A stretch of DNA of 64,000 nucleotides, taken from the NCBI GenBank assembly GCA_003008705.1, contig PDUO01000108.1:5062-69061 (forward strand), in the 5' to 3' direction. The stretch's first letter is position 1, and the number at the start of each line of letters is the position of its first letter. The position numbers and the translations under genes are program-made. Source of the stretch: Pezicula radicicola (taxonomy: Eukaryota > Ascomycota > Leotiomycetes > Helotiales > Dermateaceae). The notes below the pieces were generated by a model. The model was not told where the DNA came from and searched no databases. It saw only the letters and a list, made by a program, of their open reading frames with translations. Shown here piece after piece: positions 47,065 through 57,131 of this stretch.

Positions 47065-48120
47065 TCAGTCATCCTTTAACAGAACCCCAGCCTCTATTGC
47101 ATGTTGAACAGCCGGATAAACGGCCCTGGCAAAGTTGCTCTGCTGTGCTAAGACGTAATCCATTGAAATATGTGTGAACGCAGGAGCCTTTTGCCCCCGA
47201 CTAGGACTGAATGCGTGTATAAAATAAGAGCTAGAATAGTCAAATTCCCAACTCTGGAATTTCTCATTGACTGGCCACACGGAATTGGGATCCGTGACAG
47301 CAGCTGAGCTTTTGTCCACAGTCGGCATCTTCGCATCCGAGTGTGGCTCAAACAGGGCTACCACATCACTAGTGAGCCAGCTGCCAGGCGCCATTGCGTT
47401 CTGATCAAGAATCAAAACCTCTTTGCTGATAGCAACGAGTCTCTCAGCTAGGTTAGTGAGAAGTAAATTGCTGTGTGTTGTCCAGCCGCCATCGTACACG
47501 ATATGCTGGTTTTCCATCCATAGGCGAATCAAAGCAGACCCTTTCCGTGACATATAGCATCCACTATTCACTTCGCCACCGAATTGCCGCCCTACAACAC
47601 TCGTAAAACCGCTTTCTCGCAGCGGTTTAGCATCCCGTAACACATGTACATCCCAGTCGAGATATATCCCTCCGTATTCGTACACAACTTGCGTCCGAAC
47701 GAAATCGGACTTGTGCTCCAGTCCTTGGAGTTTTACACCGCTGACACTCGCATGCGTTGGTGCGATGGCCCGCTTGACTGTGACTTTGGGCAGGTTGAGG
47801 ATTACGTGTGCCCATTTGTTCGCTCCTTCTCTTGGCCCGTCTCTTGCTCGAGCAAGAGCATCGTCGGACGCATCGGTATGAAGATAAATTACGTCGGGCT
47901 GGAAGTAGAGACTGGCGGAATAGACTGATATAAAGTGCTTCAATTCAAGTTGAAGGTCACCAGAAGGGTCGGCCATAATGTGGACATAATGAACCTGGTT
48001 CGGAATTGTCTGATCGATTCCATCATGGGTCAACGGGCGCAAGAATATCCAAAAGAGAAAGAGTGATAATAGAGTAGTGGAAATTCCTGCTCGTAGAGAG
48101 GCTCGGTTCATAAATGCCAT
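47065..48120 (-). CDS. DXD glycosyltransferase (GT32-like, Gly_transf_sug), 351 aa
   Basis: Intronless, starting MAFMNRASLRAG with a membrane anchor (ISTTLLSLFLFWIFL), so a type II Golgi protein. The catalytic signature is HKSDFVRTQVVYEYGGIYLD followed by W-D, giving Y-L-D-W-D, the metal-binding DXD. GGEVNSGCYMSRKGSALIRL and a late NEKFQSWEFDYSSSYFIHAF follow. Length is normal. The family transfers sugars (mannose, GlcNAc or galactose) from nucleotide sugars. The specific sugar cannot be read from sequence. It is 190 bp from the GT17 gene on the same strand, which suggests joint function. Confidence 0.88.
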   Translation of the reverse strand: MAFMNRASLRAGISTTLLSLFLFWIFLRPLTHDGIDQTIPNQVHYVHIMADPSGDLQLELKHFISVYSASLYFQPDVIYLHTDASDDALARARDGPREGANKWAHVILNLPKVTVKRAIAPTHASVSGVKLQGLEHKSDFVRTQVVYEYGGIYLDWDVHVLRDAKPLRESGFTSVVGRQFGGEVNSGCYMSRKGSALIRLWMENQHIVYDGGWTTHSNLLLTNLAERLVAISKEVLILDQNAMAPGSWLTSDVVALFEPHSDAKMPTVDKSSAAVTDPNSVWPVNEKFQSWEFDYSSSYFIHAFSPSRGQKAPAFTHISMDYVLAQQSNFARAVYPAVQHAIEAGVLLKDD

Positions 48121-48312
48121 TGGTGACTTCTATTCACTTTGATCGTTGGGGAAAGTAAGATTTTCACGGTTGCTAGAGCAGTCTAATTCATGTCAACAAG
48201 TAGCGCGAAGCCTTTACTTAGTAAAGCCAGGGTGGTGGTCTTGTGGTTATGGGAATGGCTATTATATACAAAATAAGCTTATCTAGGGCCCTTGTCCTCC
48301 TATAATCAAACC

Positions 48313-49416
48313 CTAACCCTCGTAATCCTTGAAACCCGCATTAGGTTGACGACGCCGTAACATGTAGCCGAACCGGTTCGAGTTTGTTTTCAAATAGCTT
48401 GGGATATCCGGATTCGCGGGAACATAATTGTAAACTTCAGACTCTCGATCGAAAAGATCCAGCCCATGCCTGACGCGACGCACAATCTCCGATCTGGCTA
48501 CAAACCGTGGCTGGTTGAATTCCGTATGGGAAAAGGAGGCAATTTTCGTCGCCATCTCGTCTACGGTTGCAAAGCAGGAGCTGCAATGCCAGGCAGCATT
48601 CCATAAATCGGTGTCGGGCGGCGTGTCTTGTCCCCTATAGCCGGTGTCGCGTAGATCGGCTGGTTTTATCGTTTTCTTCCCTCTGTAGCACGTTGCCTGT
48701 GGATGGGACCAGTCTGAACCACGATGTCGCCACTCAAATGAGTAGTAATAAAAGCGGCTGCGAAGAGTGACCAATCGAGGAAACTCGCAATTGCGTAGGG
48801 CCTTCAATGTGCCGGGCTTGGGAACTTCGTCGACATCCGAAACAAGTATAACATCGCCATCTCTTGCTCTCTGAGCACCAACCAGAGTTGGAAATACTTG
48901 TTCGAACATGGCATTCCTTTGAAATCTCTCTCGTTCCCAAGAGCTATTGAAGTGAAGCCCAGTGTCATCAAGTACATGATGGATAATTTGGTGCTGAAAT
49001 TCGCGAAATAAATGCAAGTTATCCTTCACCACAAGGGCTTTCGGGTTGCCAGTAAAAGAAGTCCGAGACTCGAGAACGACGAAATAATCGACATGATGTT
49101 GAAGCTCATTTAGACGAATTTCTAACCAGTCAATCTCGGTGTTGACTATGACAAGGTCGTATATTTTGCGCCGAGAGTGGCGCTGAGGGTATACCTCCCA
49201 CTTTAGAGGCTGGCAGTACTGCACAGCCTCCGAGAAGGGTAAAAACGAGCTATCATGCTGTGAGATTTCCGTATTTCGGCAGAAAAATATCAATGCCGCT
49301 AACGTACTTGTGGCTGCCAGAATCCTGATCCTTCGAGGTGCAAATTGAAAAAAAATCATTGCTGTTTTGGATTGTGTTGACATACGAGGTGAGTTCAGAA
49401 GATGTATCAAAGGCAA
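48313..49416 (-). CDS. GT17 family glycosyltransferase (MGAT3-like), 367 aa
   Basis: Intronless. The N-terminus has a membrane anchor (IRILAATSTLAALIFF); a second ATG at 49383 is a possible start. The domain shows KIYDLVIVNTEIDWLEIRLN, YFVVLESRTSFTGNPKALVV, RERFQRNAMFEQVFP, GDVILVSDVDEVPKPGTLKA (DVDE metal site), FYYYSFEWR and later WHCSSCF, ASFSHTEFN. This is the GT17 pattern of beta-1,4-mannosyl-glycoprotein N-acetylglucosaminyltransferase, which adds bisecting GlcNAc in animals. Fungal members are largely uncharacterised. It is intact and is the last gene of the minus-strand glycan group. Confidence 0.9.
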   Translation of the reverse strand: MPLIHLLNSPRMSTQSKTAMIFFQFAPRRIRILAATSTLAALIFFCRNTEISQHDSSFLPFSEAVQYCQPLKWEVYPQRHSRRKIYDLVIVNTEIDWLEIRLNELQHHVDYFVVLESRTSFTGNPKALVVKDNLHLFREFQHQIIHHVLDDTGLHFNSSWERERFQRNAMFEQVFPTLVGAQRARDGDVILVSDVDEVPKPGTLKALRNCEFPRLVTLRSRFYYYSFEWRHRGSDWSHPQATCYRGKKTIKPADLRDTGYRGQDTPPDTDLWNAAWHCSSCFATVDEMATKIASFSHTEFNQPRFVARSEIVRRVRHGLDLFDRESEVYNYVPANPDIPSYLKTNSNRFGYMLRRRQPNAGFKDYEG

Positions 49417-50667
49417 TTGACACCTAGGATCAGTTTAATTGGAAATGACCGATACTTTCCCCAATAATATTGCAATAGTTTCATTCAGAGCAGGAAACTT
49501 TGATCCTTCAAAATTGAGTCTGTTCTAGCTAAGGAAAGTGGAGTACTTTTGTTATGCAACAGGTCTGATACCCGGTCACTATCTTCTCCTATCCACACTA
49601 GTGCTGTTTACAGCTAGCTGGTCCGGCCTTTACACTTTGTACAGTTCCTATCTACTTTGGTGTTTGGCTAACTAAAGTCACCTGCTGAGATATTGGCAGG
49701 AGCCTCGTACTCGCACCTTGGTACATCTCACCATGTTAACAGTTTTTGCGGCCCTAAATTTTTACCGAATCTCAACCCAAACGGCCCTCAAGTCCAACTT
49801 GGCAAACCTTATCCTCCCGGGCTTTCACCTTGCAATAAGCCCGAAAGGAATTCCAATACTCCGTTCCGTTACCGTAGTGTACACATAGTTGGCAAGATGA
49901 ATGGGTGATCAGCTTATGTGGCGTCTTCTCAAGAGCGGACTGGAAAATATAGGCACGGGCCTACATTTATAGTATAAGCGTTTAACTGTAAAATATCTTA
50001 AATCAATGTCATTAGATGCTTTCAGATACTTTCAGACGTAATTGACTCTTTCCCACCAAAAGGCGACTAAACTGACTCGAGCCACCATTTACATTCGAAA
50101 GTCTTCAGACGCCCCATTATTTCTATACTATAAGCCTTGAAATTTTAGGGGTGCCTCGGTATATACAATTAATTAACAGATAAACCTAATATTCGAGAAT
50201 TACTTGCCAAGCGCTTATTCCTGATTTTAGACGCTTTTTTTATTATTCGAATTCGAATTCCAACTGGTCTAAAAGCCTCTGATCAGTTGACTTCAGCTAT
50301 TATATGTTCTGAGAATCCACGTCTGACGTCTAAAAAGTTGTACCAAACAGGCCCTTATACAACTGAACATATGACGGGTGCTGGGGAATAGTTTTGCCAA
50401 CTGTCAGCCTTGATTTTTGCTATCATTAGTTTCTAGTTGTAATTACTAACTCTTCGCATGGAAATCGGAAATTGCAAGGTCTTATTTCTACCTACCAGCT
50501 ACGCCGGTCTATCCGCAAATAAAAGCTCTCTAGTCTAAACCGTCAAGTGCTTAAAGTCGCTCCAATCCGCCTATGGTTCTGTCTTCGTTGTCATCACAAT
50601 CTCATTCTCTTACATCAATCCCTTATACTTGCTAATACGCCTATCACAAATCTTTCGAATCTTCAAA
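49417..50667. other. Intergenic
   Basis: No gene supported. The right end (50500-50667) is the CT-rich promoter and leader of the secreted-protein gene. Confidence 0.45.
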
Positions 50668-51169
50668 ATGAACACGTTATTCAAAATCCTCTTTGTTACA
50701 CTCTCCGTCGGAAGCGCCATCGCTGCTCCTATTGATGAAGCACCCCACATACGTGAAGGAGAGATCGAGTCTCGACAGAGTGTTAATACTACACAAGCGG
50801 CTGTTGTTCTTTGCCAAGATCGCAATTTCGTAAACTGCGCAACTGTAGTAGCCAATGTAGGCAATTGCGGTTAGTACAAAAGTGTCATTGTTATCCTTTT
50901 CAAGCACGTGCTGACTATACATAGTAAGCATTCGCAACACAGCAGGTCGTTCTTACGACGACTCAGTTAGCTCTTTTCGGGTTCCAGACCCTTTTGTTTG
51001 CACCTTCTATCAGTAAGATTCAACTGAGTTGTACTAAAACTAGAGCTGACAGGATTTTAGGGATGCGGGGTGTTCAGGAAGTAATTCTATGATTGAAGAT
51101 CAAGATATAAATGATCTTTCAGGAACTGGTTTGAACGACAGAATCACTTCTTTTGACTGTTATCAGTAG
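50668..51169 (+). CDS. Small secreted beta/gamma-crystallin-like protein, about 126 aa
   Basis: Three exons: 50668-50869, 50943-51012 and 51061-51169 (381 nt). The start MNTLFKILFVTLSVGSAIAA is a clear signal peptide, followed by a propeptide ending ESR. The mature part reads VVLCQDRNFVNCATVV, then SYDDSVSSFRV, FVCTFYQDAGCSGSN, and LNDRITSFDCYQ at the end. Two similar units, each with an aromatic/Cys strand followed by (N/D)D.(I/V)(S/T)SF, recall Greek-key beta/gamma-crystallin motifs seen in small fungal secreted proteins. Five cysteines remain in the mature chain. Function unknown; a cell-surface or secreted effector-like role is possible. The exact acceptor of intron 1 (50943 or 50946) is uncertain by one codon. 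Confidence 0.75.
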
Positions 51170-52590
51170 TATATTCGTCGATTTATTTGTACACAGACTT
51201 TGGAGGGTAAGGAGGATCTAGGTGCCTTGGTTTTCGAACATTTTTTTCTTGTCTAGTTATTACCTTTCATCCAGTTCTATGATTCAACATCATATCATTT
51301 TGTAAAATAGACTTAATCAATCTTGTGAAGAATCATCTTTGGATCTGATGTGCGAAAGTAGACGGTCGTAATGGCCATCCAGGAGTCTATTTTTTTTACG
51401 CTGGGACTTGCGATCGCAGCAGGCTTGCAGGCACAAGGCTGTGGGAAGCTTTATGGAAGAATCGAGATGGTGCTGCCTGTCGTAGAGCTAGCTTCCTTAA
51501 GCAGAAATAAACGTCGCGTTGCTGGCAATGATTGCGATTGCGGTATTACGAGAAATCGCGGATGCAATCGGAAATTACAGAGAGGCTTTGAATTGTCCAT
51601 GGAAAGTAGAATTGGACTTGGTTCGTTAGATTGTGATTATTGAAACTGGGAGTTGTTTTTGTTTTTGAAAATTTTTGACGAATCTTCAATGTCAACATTA
51701 ATAATCTTCTTCTATAATTCTTCTATCTAATGATCTCGCCATGCCCTTAAACTCGCAAATGCAGTTTGATTGATGATTTGGAAGTGTCTCGATCTCTCAG
51801 CAAGTAAAAGTCAACCAGAAAATGTTATTTTTAGTAAGTACTGTATGTCTAATCTTAGAGTTATCTGTTCTTATTCAGGAGCTGCAAGCTCGGTCAAAGG
51901 CCAAACAGTAAGCTGCTGCTATCGTCACAACTCGAGGCTGGACACCAATTTTCTTTGCAGATCATTCATCAGGACAATACAAAGTTCAACGACAAGAAGA
52001 TGTCTTCTCGGCAGCAAGATAAATTCTGAGCAGCAAGGTCGACAGCGTTTGCTAGGTCAAACTGCAGCACATCTCTTGAAAAGATTCTTCATCCACGACA
52101 CGCTGTCCTGGTACTGCATCACGAGCGCTTGGAACGTCCAGAGAAATTTTGACTCGATCAGAGCTCTTGGAGGCCCTTCTGGCAAGCTCCGCTGCAGCCT
52201 TGATCAAGATTTGCTGATGCCAGCGCGTCATTCAACCAAGCCGGGCGAAGAACCGTGATTCGGACGTCCCCCAACTTTTTAAGGTGACAAGCGTACAGTA
52301 TAGCAGCGGGGCATCCGTAATTGAGGGTGTGCTGTGTCGTGGAAGTATTACGACAAGTCAACCATTCAATGAGCACAATTTAGCAGCCATGAACTTAAGT
52401 GCACAGAAGAAAGTGTTGTTAATGATATATGTACAAAAAAAATAAAGTCCAGCCTGCGGAAGAACGATTGATAACCGTCAGGCCTTTTAGCCACAAAACC
52501 GAAGTATAACGAGTGTTCGGAACCCCGACGAGATCTATCAAATCTTCATTTCCACCCTACACAGCCCACAGGAATATCCGATGAGAATGC
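51170..52590. other. Intergenic with unrecognised frames
   Basis: Short open frames at 51371-51643 (plus), 51770-52258 (plus) and 52376-52158 (minus) have no domain I can name. The minus frame LLYACHLKKLGDVRI-like stretch might be a relic. Nothing firmer is seen. Confidence 0.4.
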
Positions 52591-54456
52591 CTAGTACACT
52601 GGAACCTTGAACGCAGGGAAGGTGTAGGTCCAGCTGTCAATAGAAGCCGTATCGTTGACGCATTCGAACGTGCTGCTGCTGTTGCTGGTCCAAAGAGGGC
52701 GAGTCGGCCATTGACAAAGCATTTGAGTCTCGCCTTCATAAGTGCCGGAGGAAACCGTGGCGTTGAGGCGAGTGGGCTGCACACCGTTCTCAACCCCTAG
52801 GTAACGAGGATGTTAGCAATGGCTCGATAAAGATTGTTTTGGGGGGATTGAGACATATTCTCAGGAGAAAGTCATGAAACTTTCTAGAATGGGAAAGGGA
52901 TTTCTCCTCTAGCACTTACATTCAATCATAATCGCCATGTTGTCCTCTGGGTATGGGCCGGGCTGGAGAGAGTTCGTCCCACAATGGGCTGCGCCAGGGA
53001 TCAGGTAAAACTGGTACCAGTCACTGAGCGCCTCGAGACTCGCATCTGACTGGTTGCCGTACATAATGGAAATAACCGACTGCCAGTAGTGTACCGATGA
53101 GGCGGAAGGAATGCTAGGGTCAGATTCTCCGTGGTAGTGCAACAATTTGCCCCCAGAAGATTGGAAAGGAGTGAGATCTGGCAGGGTAGTTTGCAAGCTG
53201 TCCAAATATCTAACCATACCAATGTCCATCCACTCAACCAGAGTGTCATATGTAACGTTGTTAAGGTCAGAGAGATTGTCGAGATCTACCAACTCAATGA
53301 ATTTGGTGACATACTCGCCGCCAGTAGACGGGATGCTGAGTTCCCATGAGTCAGTGTCCGAATTGTACTCAGTGGCCGCATCTCCTAGCTCAGAGGCAAT
53401 CTGCCATGAGAGGTATGCTCGATCGCCATTGGACTTATGAAGACCGTCGTAGATGGCTTGCGCAACAGCGACTCCTTCAGCACTAACAGTTCCGTTTTGA
53501 GCTGGCTGGTAGCTTGTCGTACTACCCTCTGCACGTTTACTGAAGCCGAAACCAAGAGAAGTACTATTCTCGGCCGCGCAGTAATACGACTCGCCAATAA
53601 TCGAGCTCAAGTTGAAGTTGAGCATGCAAAGATCGGTTCGGGATACGACGCCATCTGTTCTTCCGTCGAGAGGGTCGCAAGCAGTAATAGTGGCATTTAC
53701 AATCTTGTCCAGTTCACAGGGTGGCGGGTAGTAGTCGAGAGTCTGCTCCACCATGGACGAAAACACATGGTGGACTTGTTGTTGCGCGAAACGGAAGGCT
53801 GGAGCACCTGCGATCACACCATCGTACTCCTCACCCCAACGCTGCACTTGACTCATACCCTCTCGTCCACCATCAGAGCATCCCTCAAAATAAGTGTAAA
53901 TCTTCGTATCGGTAGACAAGCCGTAGAAACTGTTTGTAATCGCTTTCCCAACAAGAGTCATCTCACCAAGTGCCTGATATGAAAACATATACGTAGCATC
54001 CCAGTTAATAGTCCCATTTCCATATAGAACCACCTCATCATAACTATAGTCGAAGGCGTCGTAGCCTGCAGAGGTAGCACCACTAACAGCGCCATATGCG
54101 AGGCCTCCAGTCGCGTCGCTCGAGAGAGAGAAGCCTCCTCCACCGCCAACATAGAAACGATTTTCGAAGTCGGAGGGGCTTGGGAAAGCATATTTGATGA
54201 CCACGCTGTTGTCCGTACCGGTATGCGTATAGGTGACTGTCACGTTGCAGTAGGTGTAGGTCGTAGTGCTGCCCTGGCCAGAAGTTGCGTTGTAGACGGC
54301 GCTCGCTGTCACGGCCGATGGGATTAAATCAATACCAAGCAAGGTGCCGTTGGACGGCAGGGCAGCTTGGACATTGGATACTGTGCATACATCAGCCAAG
54401 GAAGCGGCGTTCGCTGTTGCCACCAGAGCAGCAAGAGCTGCGCGTGTTTGACGCAT
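52591..54456 (-). CDS. Tannase / feruloyl esterase, 580 aa
   Basis: Exons 54456-52920 and 52796-52591 (1743 nt). Start MRQTRAALAALVATANAASL, a signal peptide; an upstream in-frame ATG at 54537 is less likely. Family landmarks are FYVGGGGGFSLSSDATGGLA, the nucleophile in YFEGCSDGGREGMSQVQRW (Cys-Ser), the acid Asp in HYHGESDPSIPSASSVHYW, and the paired His-Cys in LIPGAAHCGTNSLQPGPYP. This is the CS-D-HC arrangement typical of fungal tannases and feruloyl esterase B. The intron restores IEW|VENGVQPTRLNATV. The secreted enzyme cleaves gallate or hydroxycinnamate esters of plant material. A MITE begins about 375 bp upstream. Confidence 0.93.
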
Positions 54457-54830
54457 TGGAACGAGTGCAAGAAAGGAGTGTGTCTTTTGGTAGAAGTACA
54501 AGAAACGAGTGTTTGGCTTGGTGAATTTCAAGACCAATGACCAAGAGTTCCGACTTGAAGCTTTACTTACCCAGATTATATATCGTAGCTGCCACTACCA
54601 AAGCTGCTCAAGATGCAACCCAGCCACGAACGTCGTCACCCAGTTGCGCAGCACAGTACCGTACTTACAGCATATTACTCTCCCCTGAAGGTGGAGAGTA
54701 TTTGTGGTAGGGAAAGAAGGAGTGGCTACAAGCCTCGTCAGAGAGGGCATACGAAGGTAGTAGATTAAGATCATCATCATAAAAGAGAACGAGGGCTCCG
54801 GAACTGCTCCGTGAATTAAAGTAGCACTTA

Positions 54831-55143
54831 CGGAAGTTCCCGCCAAAAGTCAGGCTACGAAGCCTGTAGCAGCCTGTAGCTATAACGTCCTCTTATAGGC
54901 TAGTAGCTATGCCCCTTACAGGGGCTTTTGATGCTTAGATGCTAAAAGCAGGCAACTATAGGGCCTTTAAGCGAAACTCTACTACTTAAAGGGTATAGCA
55001 GCTGGTAGGGCAACCATAGTGCTTAATCAGTAAACGAACAAACCTTATAGGCTATTTAAGCGGTATTTATAGGGCATCGCCCGCTGTAAGCCCTATGCTA
55101 TAGGCTTCGTAGCCTGTATTATGACGACTGGCGGGAACCTCTG
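54831..55143. mobile_element. 313-bp MITE with TA target duplication
   Basis: The left end CGGAAGTTCCCGCCA (54831) and the right end TGGCGGGAACCTCTG (55143) are inverted repeats with two mismatches, flanked by TA on both sides (54829-54830 and 55144-55145), as for Tc1/mariner/pogo elements. Further in, the arms again match over AGGCTACGAAGCCT, itself a palindrome. There is no coding capacity. It lies upstream of the tannase gene start. Confidence 0.8.
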
Positions 55144-55892
55144 TAGGGTAAAAAGATTGACTTGGAGTTTGCCGTCCAGACTCCGGACGTCCGTTACGCG
55201 GCAACTGAAGGGAGAATGGTATTTTTAGGTAATGGCCTGCTATGTACCAAGATGGCAGATGATTAAGGATCAGATAGCTTAATTTGAGGCATGGGTAGTG
55301 ACGCGTCCTTCGACGGTGAACCCTTTTCTGACTTTTCTCTTTGCTTGAGTTCGGGTCCCGAAGCCACATTCTCACCCCCTTTCTGTCGCTTAAACTCGGT
55401 TCCGGTAACCGGAGAGGTGGCGTGTGGGGACTTAGGATCTAATCTTGTGGGCACGACTGACATTTCCAAGCTTTAGTTCAGCCCGACAGGCCGACACAGG
55501 GTCACTGCAAACACCGATACCGTAGCATTATACGGAGTATTGGAGCCAAATTACCGGGAAACGGACGTGTCACGTGCGTAGAGCACCTGCTGATAGAGTT
55601 AGTTAAGCTAGAGATTAGCACCCTAGAGGTTATACTCTAAGTAGTTAGAAGATAAAAGCTTTAACTTATTTTATTCTTTATAGTAAAATCTATATACTAG
55701 AGTAAAGTGTAATAACTCTATAAGTCTTATAATACTTAAAGATATTAACTTATATAAGTTTAACTTCAGCAAAGTCGGAAATGGTCAGTACTAAAATCGG
55801 CTACTTTTCGGCCGGTTCCGGCACTAGTCGTATATCGCTAACCGGATATCGGCAAATTAAAAACTCCGCTAACCGAGTATCAGCGGGTCCTA
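55144..55892. other. Intergenic with AT-rich part
   Basis: No gene supported; a minus frame at 55469-55263 is low-complexity and unrecognised. 55610-55760 is AT-rich. From about 55780 short CGGCTA/GTGTCG-type repeats lead into the inverted-repeat block. Confidence 0.4.
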
Positions 55893-56018
55893 GCTCGGCT
55901 AGTGTCGAACTTTGCTCCGATAGTGTCGGAGTCGAACGCCCGCTGCCCTCGCTAAGTAGGGTCTAACTATCGACAATTTTAGGTCACGTGTATTTAGTAT
56001 ATACTAAGCATATACTAA

Positions 56019-56057
56019 TTAGGGTTAGTAGGTTAGGGTTGGTAGGTTAGGGTTAGT
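56019..56057 (+). repeat. Telomere-like TTAGGG interstitial repeats
   Basis: Three 14-bp units beginning TTAGGGTT at 56019, 56033 and 56047 (TTAGGGTTAGTAGG and variants). TTAGGG is the usual telomere unit of filamentous ascomycetes, but here spaced at 14 bp, so it is telomere-like rather than true telomere. Confidence 0.7.
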
Positions 56058-56110
56058 CCAGGGGGTTGGGGGGCGGCGAGAGCCCCCCGCATTAGGAATA
56101 TATCATAAAC

Positions 56111-56190
56111 ATATACATAGTATATGCAGAGTCTATACTTACCATATATATATATACTGTAAGTACAGACTCTGCATATACTATGTATAT
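56111..56190. repeat. 32-bp arm hairpin, AT-rich loop
   Basis: Arms 56111-56142 and 56159-56190 match in inverted orientation at 31 of 32 positions (ATATACATAGTATATGCAGA...), separated by 16 bp of TA repeats. It would form a stable cruciform or a transcript hairpin. It lies inside the larger inverted-repeat block. Confidence 0.75.
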
Positions 56191-56491
56191 ATTTATAAGT
56201 TAGAGATTCGGCTAAATTTCGACACTATCCGAGCTTTTCCGGCGGCCGCTTTCTTGGCACTATCGGAGCAAAGTTCGACACTAGCCGAGCCATAAGCCCG
56301 AGTATCAGCGAGTTAGAAAGTCCGGCTAGCGAATAGTAGATGCGGCGCTTATACTACACGCGTGAGTACCCTCCTAGCCAAATTTAAAACCAGTCTTATA
56401 CAATTTTCTTGGTGATACCAGCCCAAAGCACTTGATGTCATCAACCGCCGCCGTCGTCTCGTTGGTAGGCCTCTAATGCTTCACTTTGTTT

Positions 56492-57131
56492 ATGAGTCTC
56501 CCTCCCGAAATCCGCTTCATCATATGACGACTAAGTCTTTCACCCCGCGTCGTCGAGGTCCTCGCGTCTAACATCTGCATGAGCTTCTATTCGCAAGCCG
56601 CACTTCCAGTTGCGCTGCACGTATGTCGAGAATCGAGGCAGGCGGTGGAGTCACTCTATCCCAGCTGCTTCGAGTCATTTCTGCAGCCTGAAAGAGTGCG
56701 GTTCAATTTCGATGTCGATATTCTCTATTTAGATATCAGTCAAGAAGAGGAGGGCCTCAATCACTTCTTCGGAATTTTGAAAGAAATTGAGCTGACTCGT
56801 CTGAAATATGTCGCGATTGATGAGGAGTATCTTATGGGCGAGGTGGTCGACCTTCATTTGACGAAAGCGGGGTCTAAAGAGAGCGTTGAAGGCTATGACA
56901 GACCTAAAGGAGATAATTGTTGTTTGTGATATCACGATTATGACACCGAACTATTATTATTCTTTACCAAGGATGCAGATCAAGTTTTATGCTGAGCATA
57001 AAACAGGCGAAGCTGAAGAGAGTTGGCCTGCGGACGTGGAGGAACTTCCTGATGTCCAAGAAGAGTATAAGGATTGGAAACTGTCAAATGTTATCAAGAT
57101 GACGGCTGTATATGGATGGCGGGCAGTATGA
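56492..57131 (+). pseudogene. 2EXR-domain protein pseudogene
   Basis: Begins MSLPPEIRFII then a TGA at the Trp position, RLSLSPRVVEV. This is the fungal 2EXR motif (LPxEIRxxIWxxxL). ALPVALHVCRESRQAVESLY, FNFDVDILYLDIS and RLKYVAIDEE follow. Near 56872 a run of four G makes a one-base frameshift; in the other frame the protein continues ALKAMTDLKEIIVVCDITIM to a stop at 57131. The stop at 56525-56527 (TGG to TGA) fits RIP. The family is of unknown function and often expanded in plant-associated fungi. It is a recent pseudogene. Confidence 0.75.

Larger units (their letters stand above)
55893..56290. repeat. Inverted-repeat block with 33-bp perfect arms
   Basis: 33 bp at 55893-55925 (GCTCGGCTAGTGTCGAAC...) are the exact inverse complement of 56258-56290. 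Outside the arms, similar GAGTATCAGCG motifs occur on both sides (about 55875 and 56300). Between the arms lie telomere-like repeats, a G/C-rich patch with GGGGGGCGGCG, and a near-perfect 32-bp hairpin. It could be a non-autonomous transposon with a second element nested inside. No target duplication was found. Confidence 0.65.

Noticed and set aside
53437..53982. 181-residue plus-strand frame
   Set aside because: Antisense shadow of the tannase gene, no independent motif.
55144..55892. Gene between the MITE and the inverted-repeat block
   Set aside because: Open frames are low-complexity, overlapping on both strands, and have no start context or domain.
56019..56057. TTAGGG units as a true chromosome end
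   Set aside because: Only three units at a 14-bp spacing, with genes on both sides; not an array of tandem TTAGGG, so not a telomere.
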